64,000 bases of DNA from Prochilodus magdalenae (lineage: Eukaryota; Chordata; Actinopteri; Characiformes; Prochilodontidae), in NCBI GenBank assembly GCA_024036415.1, contig JAMWET010000176.1, positions 607,501-671,500 on the forward strand. Reading direction: 5' to 3'. Position 1 is the first letter of the stretch. Every line of letters begins with the position of its first letter. Position numbers and translations under genes: made by a program. Of the stretch, positions 11,840 to 22,325 are shown piece after piece. Below the pieces are notes generated by a model. That model did not search any database, had not been told where the DNA came from, and worked only from the letters and a program-made list of their open reading frames with translations.

Positions 11840-11960
11840 CTTAATCCTTCTGGGTTGTGGAGGGGTGCTGGAGAACCTATCCCACTGGTCTTTGGCCGGA
11901 AGGCAGGAAGCACCCTGGACAGGCCACCACAAGTCCATCACAGGGCAGGTACACAAGTCT
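11840..11960 (-). repeat. fragment of a common fish interspersed repeat
   Basis: On the minus strand it reads as 'gatggacttgtggtggcc' and 'ccagggtgcttcctgcct'. This is a diverged form of the fish repeat phrase 'gatggactggcgacctgtcc', also present on the plus strand near 36925-37030. Confidence 0.5.
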
Positions 11961-11989
11961 TTTCTACCTACTGGAATAGGTTCTGTCTG

Positions 11990-12500
11990 GCTTGTACATC
12001 TAATTTTAGTCCATTTGGGGCATATCCCTCAAAAATAAATAGGATCAGAGCCTGAACGTTTGTTCCCATCTGGAACCAAGGAATAGTAGGTTCCTCAGCA
12101 CAAACCCTGATGACATCTATGGACAGTTGTTGAGGAAAATACAATGGCGCCACCCAGTGCTCTGCTGAAGATGCTCTTCTACATCTTCTTCTCAACCAAG
12201 TTGACCTGTGCTTGCTTTTTTGGACTTCTGGAATTATAGCATGGAATGGCATCTGGGAAAAACATCTGGAATAACAGCACATCTTGCTTGTGCTGCTTAC
12301 TATCATCGTGTAACGCCCTTTGTTGACTTTAGTGTTGTATCCTTTGACATTTCTTGGTTCCAGTAAACACTGGTGCAAACGCAGGCTGGTTCCCTGAATA
12401 GTACCAGTGTTCTACTAAGTATGAACAGAACCAAGAGCTCTATTCTAAAGTTCTTTTGGTTGAAAAGGGCTAACAGACACACACTTAGCATCTCTAGGGG
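11990..12500 (-). repeat. interspersed repeat G, copy 2
   Basis: The reverse complement of 12060-12190 matches 3690-3840 ('gtgctgaggaacctac', 'cgccattgta', 'ttcagcagagcact'). The rest to about 12500 contains similar 'aaccaagagctc' and 'ggttcc' motifs and may belong to the same element. Confidence 0.5.
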
Positions 12501-13084
12501 TAACACCTCCATGTGTTAGGAACCAGGGTAGGACACAGGAATAACAAACAAATGCCCTGGCTAGGAATGTTACCCAGGCCCATCTTGCTATAACAGGGCC
12601 ATTCCAGGGTACGGCCTGCTAAGAACCAGTTAGGTAATTTATGCATTTGATAACTGATTGATTAATAAACAAATTGTATGCCCAAGATTTGTCCTTATTG
12701 ACGGTCCAACAGCTGTCCATTCTGCATGCATCCTGGGAAAAACCCGGGCCAGTTCACAGCCCTGGCTCTGTAAATGGGAAGTAAACAGCGCCTTGGGTCG
12801 AGCCTCAGAACAGTCTTACAGCCAATCAGTGGGCATTCATTCCCACTGTGCTCATGTCCAGGACAAGGGGAAGAGGAGGGGCTAAGTGCTGAAATCCACG
12901 CATTGTTGAGAAGGAGAGATGACCAAGGCGCCTAAGAGGAGAAGATCTGATAAACAAAGGATTGAGAAAGAAGGACTTAGATCAGACTGGGCGCCTAGCC
13001 GTGTTGACATCAGAGCGGCATCGTAACAGTGAAGACATCACTCAGAGTAGACAAGACTTGGCTTCCCATTCGCCAGATTTTCCC
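12501..13084. other. unassigned DNA
   Basis: No gene or clear repeat is seen. Confidence 0.35.
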
Positions 13085-13450
13085 ATCAAACTTTTCTTTT
13101 CCACCTTAAATGTCACTGTAGCACCATTAAGGGTGGAAAAGAAAAGTTTTACACTCAGAAGCCAGAATGTAACTACTGCACCACTTAAGGTGGAAATACA
13201 CCAAACTGCATTTAAGGTTTAATGGGAAAATTCAAGGAAGACGCTGAGGAGCCAGACTGCCCCATTTAAGATGGAACATGAAAGATTAAACAAGAACCTG
13301 GACAGATAGATTGCAGAGCCAGTATGGAACTGCTGCACAATTTAAGGTGGATTGGGAAAATTCAAACAAGAATCTAAAGAGACAGGGATGTAACTGCAAC
13401 ACCATTTAAGGTGGATTGGGAAAATCTGAACAAGAAGCTACAAGATAACA
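13085..13450. repeat. degenerate tandem repeat of about 65-85 bp
   Basis: About five irregular units each carry 'caccatttaaggtgga' or a variant and, in the later ones, 'ttgggaaaattcaaacaaga'. The first unit is partly inverted ('ttccaccttaaatgtcac'). A related single inverted pair occurs at 57120-57215 ('gttccaccttaaat', 'ccatttaaggtggaac'). This suggests a MITE terminus that became tandemly amplified. Confidence 0.7.
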
Positions 13451-13739
13451 TAATGAAAGGGGGCACGAGGTTTCTGTGTTTCTGCTGGAGAGTTGGGTAG
13501 TATACTCTGTCCATTAATCACCGTTTGGATAGTGGACTACTCTCAATCTTGAGGTAATGGACCTAAGTGACCTAAGTGACCTGCTACAAGTGACCTAATA
13601 CACTTGTAGCAGTAGTCAGCGGCAGTCCTTAGTACTGACCACTGATGGATTATAGGTAGATGATCACTGACAATAGGTGACCAAATTTTACATATAGATC
13701 TATAATTTGTCATAGATGGTCCCTATAAAGTGGAAATGC
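13451..13739. other. unassigned DNA with a short 'gacctaagt' repeat
   Basis: Contains two to three tandem copies of 'gacctaagt' near 13560 and nothing else I recognise. Confidence 0.4.
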
Positions 13740-14004
13740 AATGTCTATATTTTCTACACAACTGGTTCATTCATTCATACAGTATAGGAAGATATTTTAA
13801 TTGGAACTGTAATGCTATTAACAAGGCGTATAAAGCCACCTAACTGGCTTATTGCTAGTTTATTAAGCAACAACTACAGTAAGTTAAAGCATTACAGTCA
13901 GCAAAAAAACAAAACCAATTGATATAAATACACATACAAGATGCTATAGTACATAATTCACAGTTAAACATGCTCCAAAATAGCTATTTACTTGATAAAG
14001 CTTA

Positions 14005-15046
14005 AAAGAAGCATTTTGGGACACACATCTTTGCAGAAATGTTGTAATTCAGCCACATTGGAGCCGCATTTCAAGCATCAACCACCTTTTTACGGTCACA
14101 GTATCTCTATAGGATTCAGGTCAGGACCATCTACACTATCACCACCATATTTTACTGTAGGTGTGACATTCTTTTGCTGAACTGCGGTGTTACTTTTACG
14201 GCAGATGTAATGGGACACACACCTTCCAAAAAGCTCAACATTGGTCTCGTCACTCCACAGAGTATTTTCCCAAAAGTCTTGGAGATCATCAAGATGATCT
14301 CTGGCAAAATTGAGACGAACCTTAAAGAACTTTTTGCTCAGCAGTGGTTGTCGTCTTGGCACACTGGCATGGTAGAGTCATGAACGCTGGCCTTAACTGA
14401 GGCAATTGAGGCCTGCAGTTCTTTGGATGTTGTTATGGGGTCCTTTGTGACCTCTTGGATGAGTCGTCATTGTGCTCTGGAATGGTCGGCCGGCCACTCC
14501 TGGGAAAGTTCACCACTGTTCCACGTTTTCACCATTTGTGGATAACGGCTCTCACTGTATTTCGCTGGAGTCCCAAAACTTTAGAAATGGCTTTATAACC
14601 TTTTCCAGACTGATAGATCTCAATTACTTGCTTTCTCATTTGTTCCTGATTTTCTTTGGATCTTGGCGTGATGTCTAGCTTTTGATTATCTTTTGGTCTA
14701 CTTCACTTTGTCAAACAGGTCCTATTTAAGGAATTGCTTGATTGCAAACAGGCGTGGCAGTAATCAGGCCTGGGTGTGCCTAGAGAAATTGAACTCAGGT
14801 GTGATAAACCACAGCCAAGTTATGTTTTAAGTTATGGGGGGCAAACACTTTTTCACACAGGGTCATGTTGGTTAGCTTTTTTCTCCCTTAATAATAAAAA
14901 CTTACTTTAAAAACTGCATTTCATGTTTACTTCTGTTGTCTTTGACTAATATTTCAATTTGTTTGATGATCAGAAACATATGAGTGACAAACATGCCAAC
15001 AAATAAGAAATCATGAAGGGGGCAAACACTTTTTCACACCACTGTA
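14005..15046 (-). mobile_element. internally deleted Tc1-like element
   Basis: The transposase is on the minus strand. HTH remnants lie near 14640-14470. Then comes the core with 'LWSDETNVELFG' (first catalytic Asp) and 'VKYGGDSV', fused directly to 'GPDLNPIEIL' (the catalytic Glu motif) near 14130. The segment with the second Asp is therefore deleted in frame. The right end carries the terminal 'gggggcaaacactttttcac', also present at about 14840. The left terminal repeat is not visible. The element sits inside the old AT-rich block. Confidence 0.85.
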
Positions 15047-15388
15047 TAAGGTATATACTCTACAAAGTTGGATTCATATAATCATGCAGCATAGGGGCAT
15101 ATTATAATGGCACTCTAAAGCTATAAGGCTTATTAATCCTCTAAACTCTCTGTTTATTACTAGTCATTAAAAATTAACTAGAGTAAATAAAATCATTAAA
15201 ATAACCATATAGAAAAAAATATTAATTATTTAATCAATAATTAAATATAAATTAATATAAATACATATGCATAGATTTAGATTAAGATTGTTAAAGCTTT
15301 ATAACAGCATTATAAGAAAATGAAATGCCATTCACATTCTAAAAAAGTTACTTGCTTGTTAAAGTGGTCAGTGAGCGGAAGATACATA

Positions 15389-15637
15389 TCGTCGCTGTCC
15401 AAAGAAAAACAGGTATCTCCAAAATGGCAACTTTACAGGAGAGGCCAAAAACCACATTTAATTTAAATGGAAGTCTATGGAACCAGACGTCTTTCCAAGC
15501 AGTTTTGGGCCATTTCTGTCGTTCCATTCTTCATGAAATTTCCTTACAGTGTAAACAGCAGCTCATGTGATCAAATGAGGTATTAAAGTAAAAATCTACA
15601 AAAATAGAGAGACATGTTTTTCATTGGACAGCGACGA
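15389..15637. mobile_element. 249-bp MITE, family M, copy 1
   Basis: The terminal inverted repeat 'tcgtcgctgtccaa' at the left is matched by 'ttggacagcgacga' at the right, extending imperfectly to about 33 bp. It is flanked by TA on both sides (15387-15388 and 15638-15639), as expected for Tc1/mariner movement. The interior contains 'ggagaggccaaaaacc' and no transposase. Copies also lie at 28775-29023, 40393-40642 and 61955-62200. Confidence 0.92.
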
Positions 15638-15704
15638 TATACAACCAAATTAGACTCATTTAATCATACAGTATAGAGGGTATTATATTAGGGCTGTAAT
15701 ACTA

Positions 15705-15793
15705 TTAATAAGGCTTCTCAAGCCTGTTAGCCGGGGCCTTTTATTAGTTTATTATGCAATAACTAGGGTAAGTTAAAGCATTAACCACATCAA

Positions 15794-15826
<33 letters not shown>

Positions 15827-15990
15827 TAAATTATAAATATATATATATATATATATACATATATATTTATAATTTAATTATATATTTATAGTTTTCTTTT
15901 ATTTGCTTTGGTTAATGCTTCAACTTACCCTAGTTATTGCTTAATGAACTAGTCATAGACAGTCTGCTAAGAGGCTTTATAATCAAAAAT
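15705..15990. repeat. long palindrome with an AT-rich centre
   Basis: The left arm (about 15710-15790, with 'caataactagggtaagtt') is inverted at about 15900-15985 ('aacttaccctagttattg'). The arms are about 80 bp and imperfect. Between them lies 100 bp of TA repeats that is itself palindromic ('ataattaaattataaat' against 'atttataatttaattat'). The structure can form a cruciform. Confidence 0.85.
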
Positions 15991-16640
15991 TATTAATGAT
16001 TGAATTAATAAGTAAATATATATATATCGTATATATACTAATCTATATTATGCTTTTACTAACTGACCATTTTAACATATAATGCTATATATTTATATAA
16101 TGCTATATATATATGTATACATAATTTAGTATATTCTGAGAAAAGCTTTTGACATAATCGCGCTTGTTGAAGTGGTCAGCAATAGGAAGTATAAAGATAA
16201 GGGAACATTATAATTTTATGAAGCTTTAAAGAAAGACAACTGATATAAATGTATAAAGATTATGACATGTAGTTCACAATTAAGAGTGCTCTAAAAAGAT
16301 AATGTCTTGGTAAAGTGTTCAGGTACTAAAAGCGTAATATATATGAGTATATAAATTATATATATTTAATTATTAATTCAATCATTCATAATTTTTTATT
16401 ATAAAGCCTCTTAGGTGGCTGCCTATGACTAGTTTATTAAAGAATGACTAGGGTAAATAAATCATAAATTTAAGTCAATAAATAAAGACACGTGATGTTA
16501 TTACATACATCGAGATTATGACATATAATCCATAATCACAGGAGCTCTAAAAGTGCATTATATGAAAGTGCTGCCATTCATATTCATATGCTACCTACCA
16601 AGTGCATTGTTTAAAATCATCCCTCTGAAGTGAAGTCCTC

Positions 16641-17394
16641 CGAAGAGCCCAGCCGTGTGATGCATTAATGAAGCAACCATGCTAAAACACTTCCTCCACA
16701 TCCCCGCACAAATAGAGATATCTGGGAGAAGAGTGCAGGCTTCCTGGCAGCGTGTTCTCCCGGTCGTGTGTTATTTATAGCACGTGTCTCGAAAACACTG
16801 GTTGATTTCTTCCCCCCCTCACCACCCCCTTTTCCATCTCCGCACATCTCCCCCACGTACCCCCTATCTGAATTACAATTCTCCTGCTTTGGAGCGTTCC
16901 TCTGGTGCTGAAATGAAGACATCTTGAGCTCAACTTCAAACACTCTCCACAGTAAACAGACAGTGTGGAGAGAGTGTTTCATCTGGGCCTCTGGGATATG
17001 ATTAAGCCTCTCTTCCAGCTCAGACTGTGGGGTGAAAAAAAAGGGAGAAAAAGAGAGGATGAGAGCGGTAACTCCCGTTTTTTTTCCTCTCCCGACAACG
17101 CCACAGAGAAATAGTGGAGTCTGGATCTTACCGAAGCAGCCCTGCTGGAGATCTATAGCTGAACACGCAGCTTTGCGGAAATTAGGCCCGCATACAAATA
17201 GACCGTGGTGTTTCTTTACGGGGAAAATAGAAACTGTGAAGACGCAATGACTGTTGACACGGCTGTTTGATCTACAAGCTAGCATCATACAGGGCTAGCA
17301 TCACGTGGAGCAATAGTGTATAGACATGGCATGTGCTACCATTCGCCATGCATAGCCTACAAGTGCGGTTCAAACAATGGCCTAGCTCGTATAG
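16641..17394. other. single-copy GC-richer block, candidate conserved non-coding DNA
   Basis: 16640-17250 stands out from the AT-rich repeat block to its left. A long minus-strand open frame (16665-17288) crosses it, but the translation shows no domain, signal or biased composition. I treat it as chance. A conserved non-coding element or an unrecognised exon is possible. Confidence 0.35.
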
Positions 17395-17894
17395 ATGCAC
17401 CAAGAAGGAATCAACCCACAGGAATAAAACTTGGTGGGTAGGTTTGACAATGTGAGACATGCGAATGATTCAAGTTTTACACTAGACCGCACATGTGCTG
17501 TGCTTAAAACCATGTCAACGTCACCAAACACTGCAATGCAGACTGTTATGGAGAGACTCTGAATGTCAGGGGGTCATCTTCACCCCTACCGCACAATTTG
17601 CAGGAGCTGTGTGAGAATATTCAGGCTACATGGGATGGATTATCACAGGACACCATTAGGAAACTCTACAACTCCATGCTGAGACGCCTGGCATGTTGGG
17701 TTAGCAAATATGGTGGCCCAAGGCCATACTGAGAGTCAGACTTCTGTATGTGTAGCTCAATGAATATTGATCATATCAGTCTACATGTATCATCATTTAT
17801 TGTTCCTGGTCACCTTTACCTTCCTTCCCAACAGCACTGCCATCCCACACCTCCTTCTGGGTGCAGCTATTCTTTGACAATGTGTGCATGTACA
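17395..17894 (+). mobile_element. Tc1-like deletion derivative, family A
   Basis: It starts with 'aagaaggaatcaacccacag' and the family leader 'aaaacttggtgggtagg', then loses most of the first-Asp block. It resumes at 'cccctaccgcacaatttgca' with the C-terminal block near 17600-17700. It ends in 'ccttctgggtgcagctattc', the inverted end shared by the family. Confidence 0.85.
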
Positions 17895-17989
17895 GTATAT
17901 GACCCAAAACTCAACCCTTCTTATATTATATGAATAGTCTTCACTTTGCAGGCAGTTTGCATGGCTCTGTCCTATGCTTCATGAGTCAG

Positions 17990-18480
17990 GAAAGGGTTAA
18001 CTTACAGACACAATACTCCAAGAACTGGGTGCGATGCTAGCAGAGCTAAAAGTTAAAGGAGCTTTATTGAACGGACCGGAAGCTTTACACAACAACAAAG
18101 GATGAGCCAGCAATGCAAAGGAGCAATACTGGGTCATGAGCAGTAGAGACAGGCGGAGGTCGAGAGCCTGGGAGACAAGCAGGAAGGCAGACATGACCTG
18201 TGGGAAATAGCAAACCATATTCAGAAGGACGGAAACAGAGTCAACAACCAGCGAGGCTAACAACAAGCTAACTAAACAACCGGGCTGGGCAAAACTTCAC
18301 GAAGAGTGAAGGGGTGGGTGTGGTTTATAAACAGGTAGTACAGCTTAATCCAATCAGTACTCCGGAGACGTTAAATGGGAGTGACTGGTAAACTGTGGAC
18401 ATGTGGGTGTGACATCATTGGGAGGTGCGCTCTGGGAAATGGTGTCCAGGAAAGTCAGTAAGGCCCGCAGACATGACACT
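17990..18480. repeat. unclassified interspersed sequence, retroelement-like
   Basis: The composition is (A+C)- and (A+G)-rich, with phrases such as 'gctaacaacaagctaac' and 'gaaagtcagtaaggcccg', and resembles the segment at 54440-54860. I cannot assign a class. Confidence 0.3.
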
Positions 18481-18889
18481 CTTTCACATTATGGTTTTTT
18501 ATGTTAACCCCTTTGTGACTGACAAGGCATAGGATAAAGCCATGCAGAGTACAAAGTGCAGACCCTGGGGTCAAGGGGCTAACCTCTGGGGCCCACAGAC
18601 CAGATATCATTAATTCATGTATTTATTTATGTAATTATTTTGTCCTTTGCATGTATTCAAAGAGAGATTTTTGGTGTAGCATTTGGACCATCTGGAGGTC
18701 TAAGGCCTCTGACATTTGGGCCCCAATGTTATATTCAGTAATCCATTCGTATAATTGGTTGCATGCAACAGTAACTGACCCCCTACTGTCTCAATCAAAT
18801 AATCAGCCAAATTTGACTGATAATGGAGTTCAAACAGTCTAGACCCAAAAGATTATGGTTAGCTGTGTTGAATCTAAACATCCCCTAAA
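18481..18889. other. unassigned DNA
   Basis: No gene or clear repeat is seen. Confidence 0.35.
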
Positions 18890-19200
18890 TAGGGCCTCTC
18901 CAGAGATACGAAGCTAACGTTCTCAAGAACCCACACACAATGACACAATCGCAAGACATTCCAGAGGAGATAATAGAAACAAAGTTACTGAAATGAATCA
19001 GTCTGGAACAAGCTACACAGCCATTTCTAAAGTTCTTGGACTCCAGCAGACCACAATGGTAGTCCTTATCTCCATATGGAGTAAACTTGGAACATCTCCC
19101 CACAAACAAGATTCCTTGATGAGCACAGCAATGACCAGGGCCAGAGTGCGACTTGCGTCTTTCGACTGGGAGTTAAGATAAAGACTAGAACACATTTAAC
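18890..19200 (+). pseudogene. Tc1-like transposase N-terminal fragment
   Basis: The plus-strand frame from 18993 gives 'MNQSGTSYTAISKVLGLQQT', a typical first helix-turn-helix of Tc1 transposases. 'WSKLGTSPH' follows, in place of the usual GRPR hook region. The upstream sequence contains the decayed start. The catalytic domain is absent. Confidence 0.85.
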
Positions 19201-19324
19201 TCTACATTTAATTCTACAGTGAAAATAGATTAATAGTTTTAATTCATGGATCAGAAACATTATGATCAATATGCTGCAAAGGAATTAGCCGAGAAACTTA
19301 CGATTCACTTACTACAACGATGTG

Positions 19325-20200
19325 GTACCTCCACACGTGTAACTGGATCTGTATGGACTGGACAAGTTTCTTGATGTAGGCCACATCAATGTTTAGACTC
19401 TTGCATCAAAGAATTGGTCAGTTGGGCCAGATTTGGTGAACGCCTTCACTGGCACAATCACAATGAAGGACTTCCTGTAGACTGGGATTTTAGCCACTTC
19501 TAGTTCCATACACCTGCAGATATAAAGGGGTTGGACCAGGAAACTGAAACACCTGTCATTTTAGTGTGGGAGGGCTAAATTGGACCAGCCTGGTGGCCAA
19601 TCTTCATTAATTGCACATTGCACCAGTAAGAGCAGAGTGTGAAGGTTCAGTTAGCAGGTAAGAGCACAGTTCTGCTCAAAATACTGCAATGCACACAGCA
19701 TTATGGGTGACATACCAGAGTTCAAAAGAGGACAAACTGTTGGTGCACGTCTTGCTGGGTCATCTGTGACCAAGACAGCAAGTCTTTGTGATGTATCAAG
19801 AGCCACGGTATCCAGGGTAACGTCAGCATACCACCAAGAAGGAAGAACCTCCACCAGCATCACGTAGTGACCTGGCCACTATCCTGCAACAAGAATGGCT
19901 TAAAATCCCTCTGACCACTGTGCAGGACGCAGTATATGTCATTCCCAAGACCAACTGACGCTGTATTGGCCGCAAAAGGAGGCCCTACACCATACTAATA
20001 AATGACTGTGGTCTAAAACCAGGTGTTTCAGTTTCATTGTCCAACCCCTGTAGCTGCCTCTTCTCACTATGGTCTTTGGCATGCCCAAATGTAATCACCC
20101 CTTTTAGCCAATCATTAACATCTGCTTTGGAGCCATTTACCATCCCATCACTCACAGCGCCATCTACAGGAGTCAGAAGTTACTACCACCTTAAACATGC
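19325..20200 (-). mobile_element. family E repeat, split by a nested element
   Basis: The left part (19325-19524) and the right part (20051-20200) together match the uninterrupted copy at 53735-54160: 'gggccagatttggtg', 'gactgggattttagccac', 'ccatacacctg', then 'actatggtctttgg' and 'gccatt'. The 526-bp family B element lies between. In sense orientation (as at 33925-34345) the family carries a short HTH-like 'HSVKEVAESAGVWK', so it is probably another Tc1/mariner derivative. Confidence 0.8.
19525..20050 (+). mobile_element. family B: Tc1 deletion derivative, copy 1 (nested)
   Basis: The ends are inverted: 'ggggttgga' with 'gaaactgaaacacctg' at the left and 'caggtgtttcagtttc' with 'tccaacccctg' at the right, flanked by TA. 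The plus-strand frame starts with 'MGDIPEFKRGQTVGARLAG' and 'SRATVSRVMSAYHQEGRT' (Tc1 HTH). It then joins to the transposase C-terminus ('EEWLKIPLTTVQD' to 'CIGRKRRPYT'), so the whole catalytic DDE core is missing. It is inserted in a family E copy. Confidence 0.9.
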
Positions 20201-20316
20201 AAAGTGACTTCGTTTTCGTCTAGAGAGCTTTTATACCTGAAACGATCAGGGTTTAAAATGATGAATTACATAATGCTGATTATTTACAACTAGGTATTAC
20301 TCAAAGACTGTTTAAT

Positions 20317-21040
20317 TCAATTCAATTCAATTCAATTCAACTTCATTGTCATTATACCAATACAGGGTTGTACAGTATAACGAAACACGGTCAAAAACAA
20401 AAGCTGTTCCTGAACCTGGTGATTCTGCCTCGGATGTACCTCTTTCTGGAGGGCAGAGGTTGGAACAGGGGATGGCTGGAGTGTGTCGGGTCTGAGGATA
20501 TATTGACTGCTTTCCTCAGACATCTCTTGTCGTAGATTTCCCGTATGGGTGGGAGGGTAGTTGCGGTGATGTGCTGTGCAGTCTTTACCACCCTCTGCAA
20601 GGTCTTGCGCTGGATCTGTAGAAGTTGCAGAGGAGCTACTGTGGCAGCTTGACTTTCCTCAGCCTTCATAGAAAGTGGAGGCGTTGTTGGGCCTTTCTGA
20701 CAAGGTGTGACGTGTTGATCGTCCAAGTAAGATACTCGGCTAAGTGGACACCGAGGAACTTGAAGCTGCTCACTCTTTCCACCAATGTGCCTCCAATGTT
20801 CAGTGGTGTGTGCATTCGTCCCCGCTTCCTGAAGTCAATGATCAGCTCTTTGGTTTGGCTCACATTGAGGCAGAGGTTGTTGGTAGCACACCACTCTGTG
20901 AGGAGCTTGACCTCCTCTCTGTATGGGCCCTCGTCATCTTTGGGGATGTTGCCGATTATTGTTGCGTCATCGGCAAACTTGCTGATGGTGTTGGAACTGT
21001 GGGTTGCGATGCAGTCGTGGGTGTACAGACTACAACAACT
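20317..21040 (-). pseudogene. 5'-truncated LINE (L2/CR1/Rex-like) reverse transcriptase 3' end
   Basis: On the minus strand the frame first gives 'TKELIIDFRKRGRMHTPLN', 'SSFKFLGVHLAEYLTWT' and 'VRKAQQRLHFL', which belong to the distal reverse transcriptase region. The ORF2 C-terminus ('ITATTLPPIREIYDKRC' to 'PLPS') follows after frame changes. It ends in a short microsatellite tail of about five 'aattg' units at 20317-20341. The 5' end (endonuclease and catalytic YxDD) is lacking. Confidence 0.85.
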
Positions 21041-21044
21041 GTGA

Positions 21045-21785
21045 TGAGGTAATACATAACCACATAATGCTCAATAACACAGATATATTTGGCTTTGAAG
21101 GGTTAAAAAACACTGGTATCCCACCAACCAGAGGCCTAAACTTCTGAGCACTTCATCTCCCAAGGTACAGGCTATTTCTCGCTGTGTATATAGCGTTCCA
21201 GCAACCCACAGAAGCAGCTACAGAACCAGCCCACTCGCCCTTCTTACATTTAGAGATGCTGCGTCTTTGTTGTTTGCTGAATTTGGCCAACTCATCGGCG
21301 CGTGATATGTCGAGCATCTCTGATTTCTCTACGGTTGCATCATATAGTATGAGGGGCAGAGTGTAAGCATGCGAGACGCATCCCTTAGCCACAGGTGAAC
21401 ACTCACAGGTAAAAATGACCTGTAGTTCTATCCTTATTCTAGTTCCATTCTATAGTCTTTCTATGCTTCATTTACATACGTCTGCATCGGCCTTTACCGC
21501 TCAGCCCCTCTCAAACTTTACTGCCCCAATAACAGGCTTCGCTTTAATAGACTCTCCTACTGAAATGATAAACGCAACCGTTGCTACATCTGTTGTAAAC
21601 ATGTCTACTCCCAACCCGAAGTGGTGCTGCAGTAGCCTCCGGGGGGAGATTTCCTGTTGTAAGACCAGGAGGAAATATGACACCGTTGGACTGTGTTTTC
21701 AGGGCAAACTGCTTTAAAAGCTTTTTCTTTTGTACGTTTTTCATTTTGGTAATTGCGACTAATGTTGCTGCTAGGAGGCCAAATA
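21045..21785. other. unassigned DNA
   Basis: Open frames exist on both strands (for example 21415-21717), but I recognise no domain or splice pattern. No repeat is seen. Confidence 0.3.
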
Positions 21786-22325
21786 TACTCATCATCCAGA
21801 ACATAGTGGGACCCAGAGGGAAGCCACCAACAGGAATGAAACTTGGTACCCAGCAAGGTTTGACATCATGAGACATGCCTTTGATTCAAGTTTCATTCTC
21901 GGGTGCACTTATCGCTGTATCGTCTCGTGGAGACGACCAATGAGTCAGTGTGTGGAGGCACTGTGGTCAGCGTCAAGATGTTTGTTGTCATCACATGTCC
22001 AGAAGGTCTGGTGTCCCTCCACCTCCACCCCTACCGCACCATCTGCAGGAACTGTGTGGGAATATTCAAGCTGCATGGGATGGATTATCACAAGACACCA
22101 TTAGGAAACTCTACAACTCCATACCGAGACATGTTCCATGCTAGGATAGGAAGCATGGCGGCCCAACACCATACTGAGAGACAGACTTCTGTATGTGTAG
22201 ATTAATAAATATTGCCCATATCAGTCTAAATGTATCATCAGTTATGGTTCCTGCTAACTTTTCCCAATATCACTACAATCCCACAGCTCCTTCTGGACGC
22301 AAATACTTATATGATGATGAGTGTG
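21786..22325 (+). mobile_element. Tc1-like deletion derivative, family A, both ends visible
   Basis: The left end 'tactcatcatccagaacata' mirrors the right end 'aaatacttatatgatgatga'. Internal order: leader ('ttgacatcatgagacatgc'), a short piece of the first-Asp block ('gagacgaccaatgagtcag'), then the C-terminal block ('cacaccattaggaaactc' region). The second Asp and the Glu are absent. Confidence 0.85.

Larger units (their letters stand above)
13740..16640. repeat. old AT-rich repeat block with nested insertions
   Basis: The same degenerate phrases recur: 'tttaatcatacagtatag', 'aataaggcttataaagcc', 'tagtttattaagcaataact', 'gggtaagttaaagcatta' and 'cttgttaaagtggtcag'. They appear near 13760, 15070, 15350, 15650, 16170, 16310 and 16400. 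The block is an ancient, perhaps tandem, repeat interrupted by a Tc1 copy (14005-15046) and a 249-bp MITE (15389-15637). No coding content is seen outside the Tc1 copy. Confidence 0.6.

Noticed and set aside
16665..17288. 207-residue minus-strand open frame as a host gene
   Set aside because: No recognisable domain, ordinary composition and no splice or promoter evidence; kept only as a candidate conserved block.
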